Position numbers and translations under genes: made by a program | Notes under the pieces: generated by a model | What the model was told of the DNA's origin: nothing | Databases searched by the model: none | What the model saw: only the letters and a program-made list of their open reading frames with translations | Assembly (NCBI GenBank): GCA_947488305.1 | Contig: CANKZM010000010.1 | Coordinates: 1-64,000, forward strand | Reading direction: 5' to 3' | Origin: an uncultured Roseobacter sp. | GTDB taxonomy: Bacteria; Pseudomonadota; Alphaproteobacteria; Rhodobacterales; Rhodobacteraceae | DNA: 64,000 bases | In this document: positions 15,360 to 24,061 of the stretch, in pieces | How positions within the stretch are numbered: position 1 is the first letter of the stretch | Layout of the letters: each line of letters opens with the position of its first letter

Positions 15360-16429
15360 GCAAGCGCCGCGTATTCGACATCGACTTTGACGACACCACT
15401 GTCCCTGCGGGGACAGAAGATGCCCCTGCCCCGGAAACGCGGCGCGGACCGATGGCAGCTGCCATCTCCGAAAACGCGGAAGCCTTGGGCGAACGCCAGC
15501 AGGCAGAGGCCGCGATCCGGGCGGAAAATGATCGCCTCGCGCATGAGTATGTGGCCCTGAAAAGGAACGGCCAGATCGTGGGGCTGGTGGATGTGCAGGC
15601 GATCCGGACCGACAAACTGATCCGCGACCGCGTGGCGCAACGTGACCCAGAGCTGGGAGAGTTGAAGGCCTCGATCAAGGCGGTGGGGTTGTCCAATCCG
15701 ATTCGTGTGGAAGAAGTGGAAGGCGGCTACGAGCTCATTCAGGGCTTCCGCCGCCTCTCCGCCTATCGCGAGCTTTTTGCGGAGACCGGCGACGATGCAT
15801 ACGCCCGTATTCCGGCGACACTGGAGGCCCGCGGCGCGCAGGTGGAGACGCTTTATCGCCGGATGGTGGATGAAAACCTCGTGCGGCGCGACATCTCCTT
15901 TGCCGAGATGGCCCAACTGGCAATGTCCTACGGCGCGCGGACAGGCCAGACAATCGGCTACGCGGGTGATCCGGTCGATCTTCTCTTTGCCTCCGCAGGG
16001 CGGCAGAAGCGCAGCTACATCAGGCATTTTGCGCAGCTTCTGCGTGAAGTGGGCGACACGTTGAAACACCCCGAAGTGATCCCGCGCGCTACCGGTCTGG
16101 GATTGGTGAAGCTGCTGGATGGGCAGCCCCGTTTTGCCGGGCAGCTCCGGGCGCTTCTGAAAGGGCACCCGGACCGCGATGCGCAGACGGAACTGGCCTT
16201 GTTGCGACAGGCGGTGGCCAATGGGGTGCCCAAGCCCAAGAAGGCAAAGCCAGTTGCCCCCAAATCGTCTGCGCGCACGACGATCAAGCTGAACCGGCCG
16301 GAAGGCACCGCGCGCTGCACGGCGTCATCAGGCAAGTTTGAAATATTGCTGGACCGGGACTTTGGTACGGTGGATCCGCGGCGCTTGGAGCTTGCAGCGC
16401 GGGCCTTTCTTGATGCGTTGAAGGACTAG
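15356..16429 (+). CDS. parB: ParB-family centromere-binding protein
   Basis: 357 residues. The ParB/Spo0J nuclease-like (CTPase) domain covers about 75-170, with ELKASIKAVGLSNPIRVEEV and YELIQGFRRLSAYRELF. A helix-turn-helix region follows, and the basic tail includes KPKKAKPVAPK. It would load on the TGTCCCCGCGGGGACA sites clustered around it. Its stop codon shares bases with the stop of the convergent bchO (CTAG at 16426-16429), so plasmid maintenance genes directly abut the photosynthesis cluster. One parS-like site (15400-15415) lies in its 5' end. Confidence 0.9.
   Translation: MSKRRVFDIDFDDTTVPAGTEDAPAPETRRGPMAAAISENAEALGERQQAEAAIRAENDRLAHEYVALKRNGQIVGLVDVQAIRTDKLIRDRVAQRDPELGELKASIKAVGLSNPIRVEEVEGGYELIQGFRRLSAYRELFAETGDDAYARIPATLEARGAQVETLYRRMVDENLVRRDISFAEMAQLAMSYGARTGQTIGYAGDPVDLLFASAGRQKRSYIRHFAQLLREVGDTLKHPEVIPRATGLGLVKLLDGQPRFAGQLRALLKGHPDRDAQTELALLRQAVANGVPKPKKAKPVAPKSSARTTIKLNRPEGTARCTASSGKFEILLDRDFGTVDPRRLELAARAFLDALKD
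15400..15415. repeat. parS-like palindrome, copy 3 (inside parB)
   Basis: TGTCCCTGCGGGGACA, one mismatch to the consensus. Read in frame as VPAGT at parB residues 16-20. Confidence 0.65.
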
Positions 16430-17289
16430 TGCCGGAGGAAGTCGAGGATCAATGCGGCGACCTGGTCAGGGGCTTCCTCATGGGCTAAATGGCCAGTCTC
16501 GGGCAGGGTTGCGCGCGTCGCGCAGGGCATGCGTTCGGCGGCCATGTCAGAAACTTTTGGCGGCACCGTCGCGTCCTTGTCGCCCGTGATGAAAAGGGTT
16601 CGGGTCTTGATCCCGGGCAGGTCGTGCAACAGATCGTCGAGCGCCCATTGTGCCATCATCATAAGCGTGGCATCGGCGTGATCCCTATCGCTGATCAGAC
16701 GCTGGTAGTAGGCCAACCCATTAGAGTCTAACTCAGACCCTGTGCTGCGTATTAGAGACTGAATTCGGGCTGGGTTTGACGCGCTCGCCGAAAAGACCTG
16801 GGCGGTAAATGGCACGGCGGACAGCAGTTTGGCCAGCACAGGGAAAAGAACGCCAGCCAGCCCTTTAAAGTTGTCCAGTGCCGGATTGATCCCCACCACA
16901 TCCGGCGCCTGTCCCCGCGGGGACAGCAGGCGTTCTGACAGACGCAATGCAAGTGCGCCGCCTGCCGAATGGCCGACAAGTCCGCGAGGCGGCCAACCTT
17001 CCTGTCTGCACAGCGCTGTGATGTCATCTGCGGTGTCCTGCAGCCCTGACCGGTGCCGCGCACCAAGCTGCGTGAATCCCTGCCCCGGTAAGTCTAGAGC
17101 GATCACCCGGAAGTGCGCTGCCAGCAAGGGCATCAGCGCGCGAAAAGAATGGGTGCTGCCGCCTGCGCCATGTAACAGGATCAGCGTCTCACCCTGCCCC
17201 ATTTCCTGCACATGCCAGCGGTGCGGCCGGCAGTAAATCTGGCGTGAATGATCCGCATGCGGCCAATCTTCGGGAGGCGGCCAACGCAT
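16426..17289 (-). CDS. bchO: BchO, alpha/beta-hydrolase of the magnesium chelatase operon
   Basis: 287 residues of alpha/beta-hydrolase fold. Visible features are the oxyanion HGAGGSTHSF after ILL (about 38-47), the nucleophile elbow GLVGHSAGGALAL (about 101-113) and the late histidine in ETGHLAHEEAP. BchO is always found with bchID and is thought to aid Mg insertion or handle an intermediate; its exact reaction is unsettled. It starts 3 bp after bchD ends and closes the crtA-bchI-bchD-bchO operon. A perfect parS-like palindrome lies within it (16910-16925). Confidence 0.9.
   Translation of the reverse strand: MRWPPPEDWPHADHSRQIYCRPHRWHVQEMGQGETLILLHGAGGSTHSFRALMPLLAAHFRVIALDLPGQGFTQLGARHRSGLQDTADDITALCRQEGWPPRGLVGHSAGGALALRLSERLLSPRGQAPDVVGINPALDNFKGLAGVLFPVLAKLLSAVPFTAQVFSASASNPARIQSLIRSTGSELDSNGLAYYQRLISDRDHADATLMMMAQWALDDLLHDLPGIKTRTLFITGDKDATVPPKVSDMAAERMPCATRATLPETGHLAHEEAPDQVAALILDFLRH
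16910..16925. repeat. parS-like palindrome, copy 4 (inside bchO)
   Basis: Perfect TGTCCCCGCGGGGACA, 18 bp including flanking C and G (16909-16926). Here it is read in a different frame, as SPRGQ. Confidence 0.7.
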
Positions 17290-17292
17290 GCC

Positions 17293-18951
17293 TCAATCGT
17301 CCAGAGCGGCGCTGACAGCCCCTGTGAGCCGCTCAGCGTCGGCTCGGGGCATCGCGACGTAAGGTGCGCCAAGCTGTGCTGAGAGCGCTCTGAGGGGCTC
17401 CTGCGGGCGGTTTGACATGTCGATCACCAAGGCGGCGATGTTCTGAGTTCTCATCAGGCGTGCCATCTGATCCGCATCAATTTGTGCCGCTGCGCGATCC
17501 GCGCGGCCATCGAGCGCAATATTCGCACGTCCGTCGGTGAGCACAACCACGGTCGGGCTGAGGCCCTTCGACCGGCTTTGTTCCGCCAGCAAGGCGGCGT
17601 CGCGCAACCCGGCGGCCAGGGGCGTTCCGCCGCCACCCGGCAGGGCTGCCAGGCGCCGCTTGGTCTGCACCAGCGACCGCGTGGGCGGCAACAGTAGCTC
17701 CGCACCCTCGCCGCGGAAGGCGATCAGCGCCACATGATCGCGTGCCGCGTAGGCTTGGGCGAGCAGCAGTTCTACCGCGCCTTTGGCTTCGTTTAGCCGG
17801 GCCATTGCGGCCGAGCCGGAGGCATCCACGGTGAAGATCAGCAAGCGGTCTGAATGCTCCTCGTAGCGCTTCAGCCGGATATCGGACGGGCGGATGTGCA
17901 GCCCTTTCTTGTCCGGCGCGGATTGCCGCCGCAGGGGTTGCCATGGCGCAGCGGCGCGCAGGGTCGCCACCAGATCGATGCGGGCGCGCCCATCGAGCCG
18001 TCCGGGACGCGGGGGCAGGGGGCGTCCACGCCGATTGCCTTTGCGCCGCTGACCTGCGCCTGCACCGCTGGATCCGCGCGTTGTCCCCGCGGGGACAAGC
18101 CCGGCGAGAAGGTCCGGAGGCAGGAGCGCTTTCACGGCCTCCACCAACAAGTCACCCTCTGGCAGTTCCAGCGATTGGCTCTCGCCATCGCTCTCCTCAT
18201 CTGGCGTTTCCTCGGGCGGGGCAGGGGGTTCTTCGGCGGTCTCAGGGTCTTGCGGGACGCGCGTGGCGCGCTGCGGGTAGGTCAGCTCTGCCGCAGCATT
18301 CAGATCGTCCTCCGTCACGCTCTTGCGGCCCTGCAGCGCCGCGTGCGCCCGCGCCACCCGAAGCGCCAACCAGGGGGCCCGCAGGCTGTCGATGCCGAAG
18401 ACTGCAGCCAGCGTGGTGAGGGTCTCGATATCGCTGTCAGACACCGCAACGCCTTGCGCTGAACGCATATTTGTCCCCGCGGGGACAGATGGCCAGCTTG
18501 CAGGCATCCGTCCTTCGGGTTCGATGTGCAAGGCGAGCCGTTCCGAGAGGGCAGGGGGGACGGATTCGTCAGGTTCCGCCCCCTCGTCCAGCGCGATGAT
18601 TACATGACCCGCATCACGGTCCAATTCCTGCGCGAGCTTCGCGGCGAGATCCGGGCCGCAGCGTTCCGCCATGGTCAGAATAGCGTTACATCTATCATGA
18701 AAAAAAGATTTATTTTCAATAAGTTGTGACCTCTCTAGCGTAGCCGCAAGATCCAGTCCGCCAAAGAGTTGATCGTCGCTGATGGTCGGGTGCATTTTCC
18801 GCGCGCCAAGAGATTTGATCTGTGTCAGAACCTGATCGCGCGCAGGGCTCGCACGCATCCGGATGACCGCGCCACCCAGACCCGCATCTGGCACCAGCAA
18901 AAGTCGCAGCGCCAGCGCCGCACGGTCCCAGCTGGTCGGGGTGTCGTTCAC
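17293..18951 (-). CDS. bchD: Magnesium chelatase subunit D
   Basis: 552 residues, normal for BchD. It has a degenerate AAA+ N-terminal region, a proline- and acid-rich linker (about 225-255, EEPPAPPEETPDEESDG), and a C-terminal von Willebrand A domain with the MIDAS motif FTVDASGSAAMARL (about 370-383). With BchI and BchH it inserts Mg2+ into protoporphyrin IX. Its start overlaps the end of bchI (18948-18951). Two perfect parS-like palindromes are embedded, read as LVPAGT just before the basic linker and SVPAGT in the AAA+ part. Both fall in regions likely to tolerate insertions or substitutions. Confidence 0.95.
   Translation of the reverse strand: MNDTPTSWDRAALALRLLLVPDAGLGGAVIRMRASPARDQVLTQIKSLGARKMHPTISDDQLFGGLDLAATLERSQLIENKSFFHDRCNAILTMAERCGPDLAAKLAQELDRDAGHVIIALDEGAEPDESVPPALSERLALHIEPEGRMPASWPSVPAGTNMRSAQGVAVSDSDIETLTTLAAVFGIDSLRAPWLALRVARAHAALQGRKSVTEDDLNAAAELTYPQRATRVPQDPETAEEPPAPPEETPDEESDGESQSLELPEGDLLVEAVKALLPPDLLAGLVPAGTTRGSSGAGAGQRRKGNRRGRPLPPRPGRLDGRARIDLVATLRAAAPWQPLRRQSAPDKKGLHIRPSDIRLKRYEEHSDRLLIFTVDASGSAAMARLNEAKGAVELLLAQAYAARDHVALIAFRGEGAELLLPPTRSLVQTKRRLAALPGGGGTPLAAGLRDAALLAEQSRSKGLSPTVVVLTDGRANIALDGRADRAAAQIDADQMARLMRTQNIAALVIDMSNRPQEPLRALSAQLGAPYVAMPRADAERLTGAVSAALDD
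18082..18097. repeat. parS-like palindrome, copy 5 (inside bchD)
   Basis: Perfect TGTCCCCGCGGGGACA, 18 bp with flanking T and A. Read on the minus strand as VPAGT next to the Gly/Arg-rich linker of BchD. Confidence 0.7.
18472..18487. repeat. parS-like palindrome, copy 6 (inside bchD)
   Basis: Perfect TGTCCCCGCGGGGACA. Read on the minus strand as VPAGT in a loop of the N-terminal half of BchD. It is the furthest copy seen from parAB. Confidence 0.7.
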
Positions 18952-19952
18952 CCCAGAACCTCATCCACGATCCGCGCAACCCGGGCGCCGGAGCCCGCTT
19001 CATCGAGGGGGTCGCGGCGCAGTCGATGCGAGAGAGCAGAGGGCGCAATTGCCTTGAGATGGTCCCGCTTGAGGGTCCGCGCGCCATCATAGGCCGCCAG
19101 GGCACGTGCGGTGCGCAGCAGCGTCAACTCGCCCCGCAACCCGTCCGACCCAAGCGCGATACAAAGTGCGGCACAATCCTCCAGCAGGCTGTCGGGCGTC
19201 TTGATCTTGGGCAGGCGTCGGCGGGCTTTGAGGATCGTCTCGCGGACTTTGGCGTCTTCTGCGCCGTAGTGCGTCATGAAGGTATCGAAGTCGCACTCGA
19301 AGGCATCGCGCCGCTTGATGACCTCGACCCGTTCGGCCACATCGTTGGGGGAGCGGACCTCGACAGAAAGGCCGAAGCGGTCGAGCAGCTGCGGGCGCAG
19401 CTCGCCTTCCTCGGGGTTGCCGGACCCAACCAGCACAAAGCGGGCAGGGTGACGGATCGATAGCCCCTCGCGTTCGACCACGTTTTCGCCCGATTGCGCC
19501 ACATCCAGTAGCAGATCGACGATGTGATCTTCGAGCAGGTTGACCTCGTCAATGTAGAGATAGCCCCGGTTCGCACGGGCCAGCAACCCAGGTTCAAAGG
19601 CTTTTTCACCCCGCGTCAGCGCACGTTCAATGTCGAGCGCACCGACAACGCGGTCTTCGGTAGCGCCAAGCGGCAGGTCGATGACGGGGGTAGGGCGTTT
19701 TACCCGCTTTTTCGAGCCTAACTCTGCCCATTCCGGGCATTCGGCACTTGTTGCGGCGTTCACTGGGCAGCTTTCGACGACAGTAATCTCCGGCAGCAGC
19801 GCGGCAAGTGCGCGGACGGCGGTTGATTTGCCCGTCCCCCGATCGCCAAAGACCAGCACGCCACCAATGCCGGGGTCGACAGCGGTGAGGATCATGGCCT
19901 GTTTCATCTCGTGCTGGCCCACGATGGCAGAGAAAGGGAAGGGGGTCTTCAT
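18948..19952 (-). CDS. bchI: Magnesium chelatase ATPase subunit I
   Basis: 334 residues from ATG 19952, the start that gives the conserved N-terminus MKTPFPFSAIVGQ. Walker A is FGDRGTGKSTAVRAL (about 45-59) and Walker B is YLYIDEVNLLEDHIVDLL. It is the AAA+ motor that drives Mg insertion with BchD and BchH. The ATG overlaps the crtA stop in ATGA, and its end overlaps the bchD start, so crtA-bchI-bchD-bchO forms one coupled operon from the crtA promoter. Confidence 0.97.
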   Translation of the reverse strand: MKTPFPFSAIVGQHEMKQAMILTAVDPGIGGVLVFGDRGTGKSTAVRALAALLPEITVVESCPVNAATSAECPEWAELGSKKRVKRPTPVIDLPLGATEDRVVGALDIERALTRGEKAFEPGLLARANRGYLYIDEVNLLEDHIVDLLLDVAQSGENVVEREGLSIRHPARFVLVGSGNPEEGELRPQLLDRFGLSVEVRSPNDVAERVEVIKRRDAFECDFDTFMTHYGAEDAKVRETILKARRRLPKIKTPDSLLEDCAALCIALGSDGLRGELTLLRTARALAAYDGARTLKRDHLKAIAPSALSHRLRRDPLDEAGSGARVARIVDEVLG

Positions 19953-20665
19953 GCAGTCAGTTCCAGTCTGTCGAGAGGGCTCGCGCCATTCCATGAGCCT
20001 GCGTCACCAAGGATGGCAAATCGGGCGTATAATTCTTCGGCAAACCAATTGCCTTTTCGTACAGCGTCGATTGCGTCGGCGTGCGGACCGCTGCGACGTG
20101 CGAATTCGGCCATTTTCGAGGTGTCGGGCCAGATCGAAAACGTCACCTGGTGCAGCAGGGGTATTTCGCCGATGCCGATCTTGAACACAACATTCGGGTC
20201 GCCGTCGATCAGTTTGTTCACATTGGGGGCCTGCTCCCAGAATTTCAGGGCGCGGGACGGTTTTACTGTGGCGCGGGTGAGCGCAGCCAAAGGGCCGCGC
20301 TGCTCCTTGCGGGAGGCGGAAAAGGGTGATTTTCCGGACCAGACGCCGCGGGCCGAAGTGGTCTCCAGATAGATGGTCCAGCTCTCGCTGGCGCGGGTGC
20401 GGTATCGGTTGAAAATGGCCGCACTTTGGGTTTGCGCGCGCGCGGTTGCTTCGTCAGGCCAACTGCACAGGATCGCGAAGACTTCGGGCACGGCTTGTGG
20501 CGTGAATCCTTCGTTTTTTCCCGATCCGCAGAGTTTCCAGAACCCGATGCCGGGCACCCGGGGCAGCGAGAGCCGTGCCTGGCCCATCATCCACATCGCC
20601 CACGCACGGTTGGCCCGTGTTTTCATGCGGAAAAAACTGATGGAAACGATCGGTGTTTCGGTCAT
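19949..20665 (-). CDS. crtA: Spheroidene monooxygenase
   Basis: 238 residues matching CrtA in length and in motifs such as NRAWAMWMMGQARL, followed by PGIGFWKLCGSGKNEGFTP and the C-terminal EELYARFAILGDAGSW. It introduces the C-2 keto group, turning spheroidene to spheroidenone in air, and this gives the pink colour of these bacteria. It is the first gene of the crtA-bchIDO operon, divergent from crtI across a 102-bp spacer with two PpsR-type sites. Confidence 0.95.
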   Translation of the reverse strand: MTETPIVSISFFRMKTRANRAWAMWMMGQARLSLPRVPGIGFWKLCGSGKNEGFTPQAVPEVFAILCSWPDEATARAQTQSAAIFNRYRTRASESWTIYLETTSARGVWSGKSPFSASRKEQRGPLAALTRATVKPSRALKFWEQAPNVNKLIDGDPNVVFKIGIGEIPLLHQVTFSIWPDTSKMAEFARRSGPHADAIDAVRKGNWFAEELYARFAILGDAGSWNGASPLDRLELTA

Positions 20666-20686
20666 TGCGCGCTGTTTCGGTCAAAG

Positions 20687-20704
20687 TGTCAACTAAGTCT
20701 GACA
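20687..20704. promoter_or_regulatory. PpsR/CrtJ site 1, crtA-crtI intergenic
   Basis: TGT-N12-ACA (TGTCAACTAAGTCTGACA), the recognition pattern of the redox/light repressor PpsR (CrtJ). It lies 22 bp before the crtA start. Confidence 0.8.
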
Positions 20705-20733
20705 CTAATTCCGCCAAAATGGAAGATGACAAT

Positions 20734-20751
20734 TGTCAAGTCAACTAGACA
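20734..20751. promoter_or_regulatory. PpsR/CrtJ site 2, crtA-crtI intergenic
   Basis: TGTCAAGTCAACTAGACA, a second TGT-N12-ACA, 47 bp from the first and 17 bp before the crtI start. PpsR binds such pairs cooperatively and represses both divergent operons under oxic, light conditions. Confidence 0.8.
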
Positions 20752-20767
20752 CATCTACTGTATTTGC

Positions 20768-22315
20768 ATGATGACACGTGTCGATCCAATCGAATCTGTA
20801 GAGACGGCAACGGCCCGTGGCGCGCGGGCCATTGTGATCGGCGCCGGGCTTGGTGGGCTGGCAGCAGCGATGCGGCTGGGTGCCAAGGGATATCGGGTCA
20901 CGGTTATCGACAAACTGGATGTGCCAGGTGGCCGCGGATCAGCGATCTGGCAGGACGGGCATCGCTTTGATCTGGGGCCAACCATCGTAACGGTACCGCA
21001 GCTTTACCGCGCGTTATGGGAAGCTTGCGGGCGCGACTTTGACGCCGATGTATCCCTGCAACCGCTGGACCCGTTCTACGAGATCCGCTGGCCCGACGGC
21101 ACTCGGTTTGTCGCCCAGCAGGATACCGACAAGCTGCGCGCCGAAGTGGCAAAGCTTGCCCCGGGCGACGTCAAAGGGTTCGACAAATTCCTGAAGGACA
21201 GTTCCAAGCGCTATTGGTTCGGGTTCGAGGATTTGGGCCGCCGCTCCATGCATGAGCTGTGGGAGCTGATCAAGGTGCTGCCGACCTTTGCGCGGCTGCG
21301 CGCCGACCGGTCGGTCTATGCCCATGCAGCGTCCCGCGTTAAGGACGAAAAACTGCGCATGGCGCTATCGTTCCACCCGCTCTTCATTGGGGGCGACCCG
21401 CTGCATGTGACCTCGATGTATATTCTTGTGGCCTATCTCGAAAAGGAATTCGGGGTGCATTACGCCATGGGCGGGCTCGCGGCGATGGCCAAGGCCATGG
21501 GGCGTGTGATCGAGGATCAGGGCGGCACTTTGTTGATGGACACCGAGGTGGATGAGATCGTCGTGCGCGATGGAGCGGTTACCGGTGTGAAACTGTCCTC
21601 CGGCCTGGAGATGGGCGCGGATGTGGTCGTCTCGAACGCAGATTCCGGTCACACCTACACGCAGCTTTTGCGCAACCACAAGAAACGCCGCTGGACGCCC
21701 GCGAAACTGAAAAGCACGCGCTATTCCATGAGCCTGTTTGTCTGGTATTTTGGCACCAAGGGCACGCGAGGCATGTGGCCAGACGTCGGCCACCACACAA
21801 TCCTGAACGGGCCGCGTTATACCGGGCTGCTCAAGGATATCTTTATCAAAGGCAAGCTCTGCGACGACATGAGCCTTTATGTGCACAGGCCCTCCGTCAC
21901 GGACCCGAGCGCCGCGCCTGAGGGCGATGATACCTTCTACGTGCTCAGCCCGGTGCCCCATCTGGGCCACGACAATGGTGTCGACTGGGCGGCGGAAGAA
22001 CCGAAGTACAAAGCGAAGATGCTCAAGGTTCTCGAAGAGCAGATGTTGCCGGGGCTTGGCGACAAGATCAGCACGGAAGTCGTCTTTACGCCCGAAACCT
22101 TCCGCGACCGCTACCTGAGCCCATTGGGCGCGGGCTTTTCCATTGAACCCCGCATTCTGCAATCTGCGTGGTTCCGGCCGCATAATGTCTCGGAGGAGGT
22201 CAAGGGCCTCTATCTGGTGGGCGCGGGCACACATCCCGGGGCAGGGGTGCCGGGAGTGATCTCCACCGCCGAAGTGCTGAGCACCTTGGTACCTGATGCG
22301 GAGACGGTCCGATGA
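20768..22315 (+). CDS. crtI: Phytoene desaturase
   Basis: 515 residues from ATG 20768 (a second ATG follows directly; no clear Shine-Dalgarno precedes either). An upstream in-frame extension would run through the PpsR sites and crtA and is rejected. The FAD motif is AIVIGAGLGGLAAAMRLGAK (about 21-40), and the C-terminal flavin motif is GLYLVGAGTHPGAGVPG. It converts phytoene to neurosporene on the spheroidene pathway. It overlaps crtB by ATGA. Confidence 0.96.
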   Translation: MMTRVDPIESVETATARGARAIVIGAGLGGLAAAMRLGAKGYRVTVIDKLDVPGGRGSAIWQDGHRFDLGPTIVTVPQLYRALWEACGRDFDADVSLQPLDPFYEIRWPDGTRFVAQQDTDKLRAEVAKLAPGDVKGFDKFLKDSSKRYWFGFEDLGRRSMHELWELIKVLPTFARLRADRSVYAHAASRVKDEKLRMALSFHPLFIGGDPLHVTSMYILVAYLEKEFGVHYAMGGLAAMAKAMGRVIEDQGGTLLMDTEVDEIVVRDGAVTGVKLSSGLEMGADVVVSNADSGHTYTQLLRNHKKRRWTPAKLKSTRYSMSLFVWYFGTKGTRGMWPDVGHHTILNGPRYTGLLKDIFIKGKLCDDMSLYVHRPSVTDPSAAPEGDDTFYVLSPVPHLGHDNGVDWAAEEPKYKAKMLKVLEEQMLPGLGDKISTEVVFTPETFRDRYLSPLGAGFSIEPRILQSAWFRPHNVSEEVKGLYLVGAGTHPGAGVPGVISTAEVLSTLVPDAETVR

Positions 22316-23349
22316 TCCGCCCGGACGATATGGAGCATTGCCGGGAAGCGATCCGGCACGGGTCGCTGTCGTTTCATGCGGCCTCCAAGCTTTTGCCAGC
22401 AAATGTACGGGATCCGGCGCTGGCGCTTTATGCGTTCTGCCGGCTGGCCGATGACGAAGTGGACCTCAAGCAAGACAAGGTCACGTCTGTGCTGCGCCTG
22501 CGGGATCGGCTGGATCAGGTTTACGCCGGGCGGCCCAAGGATGCGCCGACCGACCGGGCTTTCGCTGCAATTGTCGAGGACTTCGAGATGCCGCGCGCCT
22601 TGCCGGATGCGCTGCTCGAAGGATTGGCCTGGGATGCGGACGAGCGGCGGTACGAGACGTTGTCGGGGGTCAAGGCGTATTCCGCCCGCGTGGCTTCTGC
22701 CGTGGGCGCGATGATGTGCGTGCTGATGCGGGTGCGCGACGCGGATGCATTGGCGCGGGCCTGTGATCTGGGCGTGGCGATGCAACTGACCAATATCGCA
22801 CGCGACGTGGGCGAGGATGCCGCCGAGCGTCGCATCTACCTGCCGCTGGAATGGCTGGAGGACGCGGGGCTGGAGCCCGAAGCCTTTTTTGCCGACCCCA
22901 AGCCCACAAAGGCCGTCCGCACGATGGTGCGCCGGCTGGTGATGGAAGCGAACCGGCTCTACATCCGGTCTGAGGCTGGCATCGGTGCCCTACCTGCGGC
23001 CTGTCGGCCCGGTATTTTTGGCGCACGGTTCATCTACGCGGGCATTGGCAGCCAACTGAGAAGCATGGATTACGACTCCCTGTCTGCCCGGGCGCGCACG
23101 AGCAAGGTGCAAAAGATCGGCTGGCTGGGTCAATCCATGCTGCGTGCGGCAGGCTCGATGGTCATGCCCCGTAATCCCGTAATCTATGCGCAACCTCTGG
23201 ACGAGGTGGCCTTTCTGGTGGAGGCGACCGCCCAGGGCGCACCCCAAAGGTCGCGCAGTGACGCGCTGATTTCCGTGTTGTCAACGCTGGAGGCCCAGGC
23301 CCGGGCGCAGCGCGCCGAGTTGACAGGGCATCGCACCAGCGTTACCTGA
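22312..23349 (+). CDS. crtB: Phytoene synthase
   Basis: 345 residues of the squalene/phytoene synthase family. The two Asp-rich metal sites are ADDEVD (about 45) and the second one around NIARDVGEDAAERRIYLPL (about 162-180). It joins two geranylgeranyl diphosphates head-to-head to phytoene, supplied by crtE. It is coupled to crtI by a 4-bp overlap. Confidence 0.96.
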   Translation: MIRPDDMEHCREAIRHGSLSFHAASKLLPANVRDPALALYAFCRLADDEVDLKQDKVTSVLRLRDRLDQVYAGRPKDAPTDRAFAAIVEDFEMPRALPDALLEGLAWDADERRYETLSGVKAYSARVASAVGAMMCVLMRVRDADALARACDLGVAMQLTNIARDVGEDAAERRIYLPLEWLEDAGLEPEAFFADPKPTKAVRTMVRRLVMEANRLYIRSEAGIGALPAACRPGIFGARFIYAGIGSQLRSMDYDSLSARARTSKVQKIGWLGQSMLRAAGSMVMPRNPVIYAQPLDEVAFLVEATAQGAPQRSRSDALISVLSTLEAQARAQRAELTGHRTSVT

Positions 23350-23354
23350 CGGTC

Positions 23355-23837
23355 ATGTTTTGGCTCTTGTTCAGCGTATTCCTCGTAGCCTGTCTGGGCG
23401 CGGGCATGACCGGGGGGCTTTTCCCACCCGGACCATGGTATCGCGGATTGAACAAGCCGTGGTTCACGCCGCCGGACTGGGTATTCCCCGTGACATGGAT
23501 GGTGCTTTACGTCTGTATGGCCGTGGCCGGTGCGCGGGCTGCGCTGGCGGATAACAATGGCCTCGCAATGGCCTTCTGGGCGCTGCAGATCGCATTTAAC
23601 GGGATGTGGACCCCTGTGTTCTTTGGGTTGAAGAACATCCGCATGGGGATGCTTGTGGTAGGATTCCTGTGGCTTACGGTGTTTGCAGGCATGCTGGCGC
23701 TTTGGCAGGTGGACTGGATCGCGGGGGCTCTGTTCATACCCTACCTGATCTGGGTCACAATCGCCGCGTCGTTGAACGCGGGCGTGTGGTGGCTGAACCC
23801 CGATGTTGCGCGCAACCCGCCGGAAGTGCAGACCTAG
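23355..23837 (+). CDS. tspO: TspO/MBR-family outer-membrane tryptophan-rich sensory protein
   Basis: 160 residues, five hydrophobic helices, rich in Trp. Family motifs include WYRGLNKPWFTPPDWVFPVT (about 29-48) and WALQIAFNGMWTPVFFG. In R. sphaeroides TspO sits in the same place after crtIB, binds porphyrins and modulates photosynthesis gene expression in response to oxygen. It starts 5 bp after crtB, so it is co-transcribed with crtIB. Confidence 0.93.
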   Translation: MFWLLFSVFLVACLGAGMTGGLFPPGPWYRGLNKPWFTPPDWVFPVTWMVLYVCMAVAGARAALADNNGLAMAFWALQIAFNGMWTPVFFGLKNIRMGMLVVGFLWLTVFAGMLALWQVDWIAGALFIPYLIWVTIAASLNAGVWWLNPDVARNPPEVQT

Positions 23838-24061
23838 GCCGACAATCTCTCTCTCAGACAGATTCCCTCTCACCGCGTCAAAACGCTGGCGTGGTACTGG
23901 GCAATAGGGTGCCGGCGACCTGTCAGGCGGTAGGTAAATCGCCAAATACTACTGGAGGTTTGTTTCATTTGTGGCAAAATTTTGTTAACTGTTTTTCAAT
24001 GATTCAAAAAGCGGGGCGTTTGGATTTTCAATGACTCGCACAGTTTTTTAGGAAATTTCAT

